Assembly (NCBI GenBank): GCA_003164275.1
Contig: PLSY01000248.1
Span: 214-13,048, forward strand
Length of the DNA: 12,835 nucleotides
Direction of reading: 5' to 3'
DNA from: Acidimicrobiaceae bacterium
Lineage (GTDB): Bacteria; Actinomycetota; Acidimicrobiia; Acidimicrobiales; RAAP-2
The notes under the pieces: model-generated
The model's database searches: none
What the model was told of the DNA's origin: nothing
Seen by the model: the letters and a program-made list of their open reading frames with translations, nothing else
Program-made: the position numbers and the translations under genes
Part shown: piece after piece, positions 7,182 to 12,835 of the stretch
Position numbering within the stretch: position 1 is the first letter of the stretch
How the letters are laid out: each line of letters starts with the position of its first letter

Positions 7182-7861
7182 GCATCGTGGTCACCAAGTC
7201 GGAGCTCGGCGAGTTGCGCGAGGAGCTGGACGAGCAGTCGAGGGCTTTCGAGTCTGCCCCGGCCGGCCTGGTCGTCTCCTGGGCGGTCGAGCGCTTCGGA
7301 TCGAAGCTGGCCATCGCCGCCTCGTTCCAAGAGGCCGTGCTGATCGATATCGCCGTGAAGGTCGACCCGTCGATAGAGGTGGTGTTCTTGGACACCGGTT
7401 CCCACTTCCCCGAGACGTTGGAGTACGTCGAGACCATCAAGAGCCGCTACGACTTGAACCTCACTGTGGCCCACCCCGTCGAGGGAGCCGAGCAGTGGCC
7501 GTGCGGCACCGCCCAGTGCTGCGAGTTCCGTAAGGTCCGTCCCTTGAAGCAGGCCTTGGACGGCAAGGAGGCCTGGATGACCGGCCTGAAGCGGGTCGAC
7601 GCCCCGACCCGAAGCCAAGCGGCCATCGTCGCCTACGACGAGAACTGGGGAATGGTCAAGGTGAACCCCCTGGCTACCTGGACCGAGCAGGATATTGCCG
7701 GCTACGCCGCCGATCACGGCATCCTCCGCCACCCCCTGCAGGCCAAGGGCTACCTGTCCATCGGCTGTGCGCCGACGACACGGCCGGTGGCCTTCGGTGA
7801 GGACCCCCGCTCCGGCCGCTGGGCCGACTCGGACAAGGTCGAGTGCGGACTCCACGTCTGA
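7178..7861 (+). CDS. cysH: APS/PAPS reductase CysH with an incomplete Cys-Cys/CxxC cluster motif
   Basis: This enzyme reduces adenylyl sulfate (or PAPS) to sulfite with thioredoxin in assimilatory sulfate reduction. The 227 residues include FLDTGSHFPETLEYV (70-84), CCEFRKVRPL (114-123), WMTGLKRVDAPTR (133-145), KVNPLATWTEQDI (161-173), GYLSIGCAP (191-199) and the catalytic tail ECGLH (222-226, C223). Bacterial APS reductases bind a 4Fe-4S cluster through CC and CxxC. Here C114, C115 and C197 are present, but the fourth position is Thr200 (ACG, 7775-7777) in the sequence CAPTT where CAPCT is usual. An RBS and a GTG start agree with the N-terminal fit. The stop is one base before the next ATG, so the gene is first in an operon. 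Whether APS or PAPS is used cannot be settled by eye; the CC pair favours APS. Confidence 0.93.
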   Translation: MSIVVTKSELGELREELDEQSRAFESAPAGLVVSWAVERFGSKLAIAASFQEAVLIDIAVKVDPSIEVVFLDTGSHFPETLEYVETIKSRYDLNLTVAHPVEGAEQWPCGTAQCCEFRKVRPLKQALDGKEAWMTGLKRVDAPTRSQAAIVAYDENWGMVKVNPLATWTEQDIAGYAADHGILRHPLQAKGYLSIGCAPTTRPVAFGEDPRSGRWADSDKVECGLHV

Positions 7862-7862
7862 C

Positions 7863-9656
7863 ATGACCAAAGACAGGGACGAGCTGTATGGACTCCACAT
7901 ACGTGGAACGGATCGTCCCATGCCCTTCATCAATCCGTACCGGACCCAGGGCGAGCTGAACGAGATTGAGCAGTGGAAGCTCGAGCGCCATCCACTGGAG
8001 ATCGCCGACGCCATCATCGACAAGTACTCGGTCGAGGGGCCGGCCGGCATCGCCAAGGTGCCCGGTGAGGTCGAGCGACTGAAGTGGGCGGGGATCTATC
8101 CGCAAAAGCAGGGCGGCGACGCCTTCATGATGCGGGTGAAGATCCCCGGGGGGTTCGTGACCGCCCCGCAGATCCGGGAGATCGGCGTGGTGGCCGACGC
8201 CTTCGGGGAAGGACCCGATGGCACCGAGAGCCGGGTCTTCGGCTCTCGGTATGCCGACTTGACCACTCGCCAGACCATCCAGATCCACTGGCTTCGCATC
8301 GAGGACATCCCACGCATCTGGCGACGCTTCGCCGCTGTCGGGCTGACCACGGTGCAGGCTTGCGGCGACTCGGCCCGTAACGTGCTGAGCTGCCCGGTTT
8401 CGGGCGTCGACGCCCATGAGGCCTTCGACGCCCTGCCCATCGCCCGGGCCGTCTCGGACTTCTTCACCGGCAACCGCGAGTACGCCAACCTGCCCCGCAA
8501 GTTCAAGATGTCGGTCACCGGGTGCGTCGAGGACTGCGCCCAGGCCGAGATCAACGACATCGGCCTCTGGCCGGCCCGGGCCGAGGACGGGACCCTCGGA
8601 TTCAACATGCTGGTCGGCGGCGGACTGTCCGACGGCGAGCGCATGGCCTCGGACATCGACGTGTTCGTCCGCCAGGATCAGGCCGTCGAGGTCACCCGGG
8701 CCGTCGCCCAGCTCTTCGGCGAGCTCGGCAACCGTGAGAACCGGGGGCTCGCCCGCATGCGCTACCTGGTCCAAGAGCTCGGCCCCGAGGGCTTCCGCCA
8801 CGAGCTCGCCGCCCGGGCCCGCTTCGACCTCGTGCCGGCCGGTGAGGACTTGACTCGGCGCTACCGGGGCGACCATGTCGGCGTCCATCCCCAAAAGGAG
8901 CCGGGCCTCGTCTATGTCGGCTGCTCGGTGCCGGTAGGTCGCATGAACGGCTTGGAGCTGGTCGAGGTGGCTCGCCTGGCCGAGACCTACGGCGACGGCA
9001 CCGTGCGCATTGGGACCGACCAGAACATCACCCTCACGGGTGTGCTCGAGGCCAGGGTCGACGAGCTGCTCTCAGAGGACCTGATGAAGAAGTACTCGCC
9101 CTACCCCGGGCCGTTCTCGCGCGGCGTTGTGGCCTGCACGGGAAGCGAGTTCTGCCGATATGCCATCGTCGAGACGAAAGAGCGGGCCGTCAAGTGGGCC
9201 CGGTTCCTGGACGAGCAGCTGGCCGGAGAGCCAGTCGGTGCGGCTCCGACGCCGGCCGGGCGGTCGGGGCCCCGCGAGGATGCCGGAGTCATTCGCATGC
9301 ACTTCTCGGGCTGCTCGGCAAGTTGCGCTCAACCTCAGATCGCAGACATCGGGTTCCGAGGCGAAGTGGCCAAGGTGGGGAACCATCTGGCCGAGGCGGT
9401 CGACATCGGCATGGGCGGCTCGCTCGGGGCCGATCCGGGCTTCATCGACTGGATCGAGCACGCCCGGCCTGTGAACGACGTGCCCGATGCGCTGTTGCGG
9501 GTGGTCCGTCGCTATCAGAGTGAGCGGCGCGAGGACGAGCCCTTCTACAACTGGGCCCGTCGCACGCCCGATGACGACCTCCGCATGACGCTGGCGGCAG
9601 AAGGCACGGGCACCCCGGTCCTCATCACCACGAAGCAGCAGGAGCCAATCGGATGA
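7863..9656 (+). CDS. Siroheme and 4Fe-4S sulfite (or nitrite) reductase, NirA/SirA type
   Basis: The protein is predicted to reduce sulfite to sulfide by six electrons at a siroheme-4Fe-4S centre; context favours sulfite over nitrite. From the ATG at 7863 it has 597 residues in the usual two-fold repeated layout. The C-terminal cluster motifs are CTGSEFC (C425, C431) and GCSASCAQPQIADIGF (C484, C488; C488 by comparison would bridge to siroheme). The first half has CGDSARNVLSC (C167, C177), NLPRKFKMSVTG and GCVEDCAQAEINDIG (C221, C225). Y79 in the GIYPQ segment and C167 align with the Tyr69 and Cys161 that are cross-linked in M. tuberculosis NirA. A proline- and glycine-rich stretch of about 20 residues near 455-476 separates the two cluster pairs more widely than in NirA. 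The start is one base after the cysH stop, and the stop overlaps the next gene (ATGA). Confidence 0.93.
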   Translation: MTKDRDELYGLHIRGTDRPMPFINPYRTQGELNEIEQWKLERHPLEIADAIIDKYSVEGPAGIAKVPGEVERLKWAGIYPQKQGGDAFMMRVKIPGGFVTAPQIREIGVVADAFGEGPDGTESRVFGSRYADLTTRQTIQIHWLRIEDIPRIWRRFAAVGLTTVQACGDSARNVLSCPVSGVDAHEAFDALPIARAVSDFFTGNREYANLPRKFKMSVTGCVEDCAQAEINDIGLWPARAEDGTLGFNMLVGGGLSDGERMASDIDVFVRQDQAVEVTRAVAQLFGELGNRENRGLARMRYLVQELGPEGFRHELAARARFDLVPAGEDLTRRYRGDHVGVHPQKEPGLVYVGCSVPVGRMNGLELVEVARLAETYGDGTVRIGTDQNITLTGVLEARVDELLSEDLMKKYSPYPGPFSRGVVACTGSEFCRYAIVETKERAVKWARFLDEQLAGEPVGAAPTPAGRSGPREDAGVIRMHFSGCSASCAQPQIADIGFRGEVAKVGNHLAEAVDIGMGGSLGADPGFIDWIEHARPVNDVPDALLRVVRRYQSERREDEPFYNWARRTPDDDLRMTLAAEGTGTPVLITTKQQEPIG

Positions 9657-10918
9657 AGGCCTACAGGATCCGCGACGAGATAAATGGGATCACCGAGCCA
9701 CCCGGCAAGACCTGGTTCTGGGAGCTGCAGGCCGGGGTGATCGACGCCGACCGCTGTATCCAGTGCGGGACCTGTGTGGCGGCGTGCCCTTCCAACTCGA
9801 TCGGCGTGGACGAGGACACCTTGTTGCCCGAACTCGTCAAGATGTGCACGGGTTGCTCGCTGTGCTGGGATTTCTGCCCTCGCGGCGGACTCCGCTACGA
9901 AGCTCTGTGGCCGCCGTCGACCCTCGTCGCAGAAGAGGCCAACCAAGAAACGGTGGTGCGCTCGGACTCGGCCGACAACTACTGGAAGATCACGGGCGGC
10001 CCCCCCGGGGACGGCCTCGGCGCCGTGCTCGACTCCTATGCCGTCCGTGCCGGAGCACGCCCGGAGTACGCCCAAGACGGAGGTGTGGTCACCGCGCTGC
10101 TGATTGCCGCGCTGGCTGGCGGAGAGATCGACGGAGCCCTCGTCACCCGTCCGAGCGCCGATCCCGATGAGCCGTGGAAGGGCGTAGCTCACCTGGCCAC
10201 GACGGCGAAGGAGATCATCGACTCAGCCGGCAGCTACTACAACCAGACCATGGCCCTGGCCGAGCTCGACCTTTCCGCCTACGACCTCCCGCCGAAGCCC
10301 CGGATCGCCGTCGTCGGCACCCCTTGTGAAATCCAGGGCATCCGGGCCATGCAGTCCAGGCGCTGGCCGACCGGCGCGCATCGGATCGACGCGGTGGTTC
10401 TGACCATCGCCTTGTTGTGCACGAAGAGCTTCGACTACCAGGGCCTCATGCTCCAGCTCCTCCGAGAGGACCGCGGGATCGACATCGAGCGGGTATCCAA
10501 GGTCGACGTCATCCACGGCCGCATGATCGTCGAATATCGCGACGGCGAGGTGGCGGTCGACGAGCCCATCAAGAACTTCCACGGGGCGGCCCTGAAGGGC
10601 TGCGACGAGTGCGCCGACTTCCTCGGCCGGAGCGCAGACCTTTCGGTCGGCAGTGTCGGCTCGATGGCAGGATGGTCGAGTGTCCTCGTTCGCACGGAGC
10701 GAGGCCGAAGGGCACTCGACAATGCCCGCGGGCGCCTCGACTTCCGCGAACTCGACAACCCCGGGGCCCTGGGGAAACTGGACGCCTTCGACAAGCGCAT
10801 CGCCTTTGACAGCCTGCGCCGGGACTTCGACCCGGACGCCCCCTTGTTCATCGACTACGCCGAGCACCTGGAGAACTACAAGGACTCGGATCGTGCCCCA
10901 GTGGTCGCCGACCGCTAA
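9653..10918 (+). CDS. FrhB/FpoF-like F420-binding iron-sulfur flavoprotein with N-terminal ferredoxin domain
   Basis: The 421-residue protein starts with two ferredoxin-type 4Fe-4S motifs, CIQCGTCVAACP (C35, C38, C41, C45) and CTGCSLCWDFCP (C65, C68, C71, C75). The FrhB N-terminal domain follows (QDGGVVTALLIAAL, 141-154), then the FrhB C-terminal domain with VGTPCEIQGIRAM (C224), LLCTKSF (C256) and KGCDECADFLGRSADLSVG (C317, C320), the cysteines expected to hold a third cluster. FrhB-family proteins carry FAD and exchange electrons with coenzyme F420. The ferredoxin-FrhB order is that of FpoF and of the N-terminal half of the archaeal F420-dependent sulfite reductase Fsr. The four-base overlap with the reductase gene implies coupled translation and a shared complex, so it probably passes F420H2 electrons to the reductase. 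A different donor, such as ferredoxin, cannot be excluded. Confidence 0.9.
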   Translation: MKAYRIRDEINGITEPPGKTWFWELQAGVIDADRCIQCGTCVAACPSNSIGVDEDTLLPELVKMCTGCSLCWDFCPRGGLRYEALWPPSTLVAEEANQETVVRSDSADNYWKITGGPPGDGLGAVLDSYAVRAGARPEYAQDGGVVTALLIAALAGGEIDGALVTRPSADPDEPWKGVAHLATTAKEIIDSAGSYYNQTMALAELDLSAYDLPPKPRIAVVGTPCEIQGIRAMQSRRWPTGAHRIDAVVLTIALLCTKSFDYQGLMLQLLREDRGIDIERVSKVDVIHGRMIVEYRDGEVAVDEPIKNFHGAALKGCDECADFLGRSADLSVGSVGSMAGWSSVLVRTERGRRALDNARGRLDFRELDNPGALGKLDAFDKRIAFDSLRRDFDPDAPLFIDYAEHLENYKDSDRAPVVADR

Positions 10919-11030
10919 CTGCGGCGGGGTCGAGGGCCGACAAGGGCCGCCAGTATGTCGGTTCCATGGCAATGTCGCTCATTTCCCCAGGTCGACGGAG
11001 CGATGACCCACGATGTGGCAAACAGATGGG

Positions 11031-11036
11031 TAGGGT
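11031..11036 (+). promoter_or_regulatory. Putative -10 box for leaderless mRNA of the Trp-rich gene
   Basis: TAGGGT is at exactly -12 to -7 relative to the ATG at 11043, the same geometry as at treS. This supports both the start and the reality of the small gene. Confidence 0.5.
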
Positions 11037-11042
11037 GAAACC

Positions 11043-11372
11043 ATGGTGGTATTCGAGGTAGACGGCGGGCCCCGGATGGAGCTCCCGGACGAGCCCTTGG
11101 AGCTGAAGTCCCGGCTCCGTGGCGCACTGTTGGACGGCGGGAACTGGCGTGACGACTCGAGCGACGATCTGTCGGTCGGCCTGTGGCTCTGGGCCCAATG
11201 GCAGGCCGCCCTCGAGCCCAGGGGCATGTACCGCGAGGAGTTCATCGACCTGGTCTTCGCCAACAAGCGCGAGCAGTGGCTGTGGCTGATGGGGGACCGC
11301 CAGTGGATCCAGTACCTGACCGGCTTGGCCGGCCGGGTCGTCCGTCGGCTGCCGGTGACGACAGAGGCGTAG
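11043..11372 (+). CDS. Hypothetical small Trp-rich soluble protein
   Basis: I do not recognise this 109-residue protein. It has an acidic N-terminal half and a basic end (GRVVRRLP), with no signal peptide, membrane helix or cysteine. Seven tryptophans (W35, W48, W50, W53, W79, W81, W88) cluster in two stretches, LWLWAQW and EQWLWL, that may form amphipathic helices. Third-position G/C use is high and like that of its neighbours, and a TAGGGT box sits at the leaderless distance, so it is probably a true gene. It is separated from the sulfur operon by 124 bases and has its own promoter candidate, so it is unlikely to belong to that operon. It may be lineage-restricted. Confidence 0.7.
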   Translation: MVVFEVDGGPRMELPDEPLELKSRLRGALLDGGNWRDDSSDDLSVGLWLWAQWQAALEPRGMYREEFIDLVFANKREQWLWLMGDRQWIQYLTGLAGRVVRRLPVTTEA

Positions 11373-11375
11373 GGT
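11370..11375 (+). promoter_or_regulatory. Possible -10 box upstream of the broken CMD-like gene
   Basis: TAGGGT overlaps the TAG stop of the preceding gene. A start near 11382 would give a leader of about 42 bases ending in an AAGGGGGA ribosome site at 11413-11420 before the ATG at 11424. The overlap with a stop codon makes chance possible. Confidence 0.3.
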
Positions 11376-11423
11376 CCGGCGTCGGGCAGCTGCCCACGGC
11401 GCCAAGGAATCGAAGGGGGATCG

Positions 11424-11936
11424 ATGCCGAGAGTAACCGTGCCCGATGACAAGGATCCGCTGATCTACGTCTGAAGCGAGCTGGCCCCGCCCCTCACGGC
11501 GGCGGCGGGGGGTTACAGCCATGCCGTCTACGAGAAGTCATCGCTCTCGCTGCGGGAGTTCGAATCGGCCCGGGTCACCATGGCCCGCATCAACCAGTGC
11601 GCCATCTCCATGGACTGGCGGACGGCACGGGACGTCCCGAGCCGTGGTGCGGCCGCGGACGAGATCCCCGAGTCCTTCTACGAGTCGGTGGGCTCCCACG
11701 CCTGGCTTGCCGTCCTGAACGACCGGGAGCGCCTGGCTGCCGAGTTCGCCGAGCGGTACTCGACCGACCATCTGGGGATGGACGGGGAGTTCTGGGGGCG
11801 CCTGCACGACCACTACAGCGACGATGAGCTCGTCGATCTGGCCCTGTGCGTCGGCTCTTGGCTCGCTCTCGGCCGGTTCAACCAGGTCTTCGACATCGAC
11901 GGGGCCTGTCGGGTCCCGGCCCACGCCACATCCTGA
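11424..11936 (+). pseudogene. Carboxymuconolactone decarboxylase/AhpD-like protein interrupted by an in-frame TGA
   Basis: Reading from the ATG at 11424, which has AAGGGGGA just upstream, gives MPRVTVPDDKDPLIYV, then TGA at 11472-11474. The same frame then continues without a break to the TGA ending at 11936. Read through, it has about 170 residues, and both sides look like one CMD-family protein (SELAPPLTAAAGGYSHAVYE, LSLREFESARVTMARIN, CVGSWLALGRFNQVFDIDG). Such proteins are often thiol peroxidase partners or of unknown function. The site where the family usually has CxxC reads CAIS, so only one cysteine (C59) is left. The codon before the next family-like residues is plausibly a TGG turned into TGA. 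The next in-frame ATG is at 11580, inside the core helix and without a ribosome site, so a shortened product would lack part of the fold. Recoding is a less likely alternative. Confidence 0.65.
11485..11510 (+). promoter_or_regulatory. Strong hairpin just after the in-frame TGA
   Basis: CCCCGCC (11485-11491) pairs with GGCGGGG (11504-11510) around a 12-base loop, beginning 11 bases after the TGA at 11472-11474. An alternative fold pairs 11487-11491 with 11498-11502. It is at a distance where a bacterial SECIS or readthrough element could act, but GC-rich coding DNA often gives such stems. Confidence 0.3.
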
Positions 11937-12003
11937 GCGACGTCCGGCTTCACCGGCCGCCCCAGAGGGGTATGACCTTTTTCCATCGAGCGGCCGCTGG
12001 TCT

Positions 12004-12009
12004 TAGGGT
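12004..12009 (+). promoter_or_regulatory. Orphan TAGGGT -10-like box in the gap before ychF
   Basis: The hexamer matches the boxes at 11031 and 11370 and predicts a start near 12016. An ATG at 12024 opens MASVEAVLDLGR, but the frame then loses coding character. A hairpin TCGAGG/CCTCGA (12034-12039 with 12044-12049) follows. This could be a long ychF leader or a small RNA. Nothing else in 11937-12228 is clear. Confidence 0.25.
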
Positions 12010-12169
12010 CAAGGGCGACCACGATGGCCAGCGTCGAGGCCGTCCTCGATCTCGGTCGCTGCGCAGCGCCATCATGGGTGAGTACCTCGTCAAGTCGCTC
12101 ACCCCCTCCTCGTCGCCCCGAGCCGAGGCCCCCGTCGTCCCGGCTGCCGGGTCGGGGCCCTCGATCACC

Positions 12170-12175
12170 TACGCT
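12170..12175 (+). promoter_or_regulatory. Putative -10 box for ychF
   Basis: TACGCT fits TAnnnT and would start transcription near 12182, leaving a leader of about 47 bases that contains the ribosome site GGAGG at 12216-12220, eight bases before the GTG. Confidence 0.4.
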
Positions 12176-12228
12176 TCTTCGTTGGTCGGACGCCGAGCGG
12201 CGTCGCTGCACTATCGGAGGAAGCACCC

Positions 12229-12835
12229 GTGGGACTGTCCATCGGAATCGTCGGCCTACCCAACGTGGGCAAGTCGACGCTGTTCAACGCACTGACCCGT
12301 AACGAGGTGTTGGCGGCCAACTATCCGTTCGCCACCATCGAGCCCAACGTCGGGGTGGTGGCCGTTCCCGATCCCCGCCTCGATCGCCTGGCTGAGCTGT
12401 TCGAGAGCAAAGAGATCGTGCCGGCCATGGTCACCTTCGTCGACATTGCCGGGATCGTGAAAGGTGCCTCGGAGGGGGAGGGCCTCGGGAACAAGTTCCT
12501 CGCCGCCATCCGGGAGAGCGACGCCATCTGTCAGGTCGTCCGCGTGTTCACCGATCCGGACGTCATCCATGTGGACGGCAGGATCGCGCCGGGCGACGAC
12601 ATCGAGACCATCAACACCGAGCTCATCCTGGCCGACCTGCAGACGGTCGACAATCGCCTGGTCAAACTGGCCAAGGAGTCGCGCAAGCAACCCGAGCTGG
12701 TGCCCCAGCTGCGGGCGGCCGAGCAGGCCCGCGAGGTGCTCGACGGCGGTCGCACGGTGGCCTCGGCCATCGCGTCGGGCGAGATCGACGCCGACCTCGT
12801 CTACGACCTGCACCTGCTCAGCGCCAAGCCGTTCA
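12229..12835 (+). CDS. ychF: Redox-regulated ATPase YchF (Obg family), 3'-truncated by window end
   Basis: YchF is a universally conserved Obg-family P-loop protein that hydrolyses ATP in preference to GTP and associates with ribosomes. The 202 residues visible start [17 protein letters not shown] (P-loop GLPNVGKST at 9-17), followed by [21 protein letters not shown] (31-51), the switch and G3 region [21 protein letters not shown] (70-90), and [25 protein letters not shown] (114-138), all strong YchF signatures. The coiled-coil region begins near 140-175. The NxxE nucleotide-specificity motif and the TGS domain lie beyond the window. The GTG start is supported by GGAGGAAG ending six bases upstream and by exact agreement with the usual YchF N-terminus. 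It is separated from its left neighbour by about 290 bases and appears to have its own promoter. Confidence 0.96.
   Translation, partial: MGLSIGIVGLPNVGKSTLFNALTRNEVLAANYPFATIEPNVGVVAVPDPRLDRLAELFESKEIVPAMVTFVDIAGIVKGASEGEGLGNKFLAAIRESDAICQVVRVFTDPDVIHVDGRIAPGDDIETINTELILADLQTVDNRLVKLAKESRKQPELVPQLRAAEQAREVLDGGRTVASAIASGEIDADLVYDLHLLSAKPF

Noticed and set aside
7695..7862. Upstream extension of the sulfite reductase frame into cysH
   Set aside because: The 56 extra codons are rich in Pro, Arg and Ser and are read in a shifted frame of cysH. The ATG at 7863, one base after the cysH stop, starts a normal N-terminus.
7674..8894. 406-codon minus-strand open frame opposite cysH and the sulfite reductase
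   Set aside because: Antisense shadow of two clearly recognisable genes; the translation has no domain-like pattern.
10919..11042. Possible terminator after the FrhB-like gene (GGCGG/CCGCC pairing)
   Set aside because: The stem is short with a large loop and no T tract; the pairing is what GC-rich sequence gives by chance.
11950..12168. 72-codon minus-strand frame in the gap before ychF
   Set aside because: There is no ribosome site or clear promoter, the composition is Arg-rich, and it resembles no family; it also overlaps the 3' side of the control region without other support.
12024..12302. Small gene beginning MASVEAVLDLGR in the gap before ychF
   Set aside because: After about 16 codons the frame becomes a Ser/Arg/Pro-rich run and overlaps the well-supported ychF start; no family is recognisable.

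Overview
The window is high-GC DNA packed with genes on both strands. Codon third positions are strongly G/C and starts are often GTG. Several genes have a TAnnnT-type -10 box about 12 bases before the start codon, which suggests leaderless transcripts. The gene content fits an actinobacterium: an Asp-type MurA, a MeaB GTPase, a TreS trehalose synthase, an APS-type CysH, a NirA-type sulfite reductase and an F420-family flavoprotein. A deep actinobacterial lineage such as Acidimicrobiia is a guess, not something the sequence proves.

Layout. Positions 1-43 hold the first codons of a leftward gene that looks like glpX (class II fructose-1,6-bisphosphatase), divergent from murA (243-1523). murA is followed on the same strand by meaB (1556-2560) and treS (2596-4344, with its own leaderless-type promoter). 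treS converges with galT (4379-5371, minus). Next come a small four-helix membrane protein (about 5572-6075, plus) and a siroheme-synthase-type dehydrogenase/ferrochelatase (6099-6854, minus). An AT-rich divergent control region and a leader of about 250 bases (6855-7177) lead into a tight three-gene operon: cysH (7178-7861), a siroheme sulfite reductase (7863-9656) and an FrhB/FpoF-like iron-sulfur flavoprotein (9653-10918). The rest holds a Trp-rich hypothetical gene (11043-11372), a carboxymuconolactone-decarboxylase-like gene broken by one in-frame TGA (11424-11936), an unexplained stretch of about 290 bases, and the 5' part of ychF (12229 to the end).

The most interesting unit is 6099-10918, which reads as an assimilatory sulfur module. 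The minus-strand gene would help make siroheme. CysH would reduce APS or PAPS to sulfite, and the NirA-type enzyme would reduce sulfite to sulfide. The third operon gene has two ferredoxin-like 4Fe-4S motifs followed by FrhB domains, the layout of FpoF and of the N-terminal half of archaeal F420-dependent sulfite reductase (Fsr). Its start codon overlaps the reductase stop (ATGA). The inference is that this bacterium supplies electrons to an assimilatory sulfite reductase from reduced F420 through a separate subunit. CysH is itself odd: the fourth cysteine of its cluster motif is replaced by threonine.
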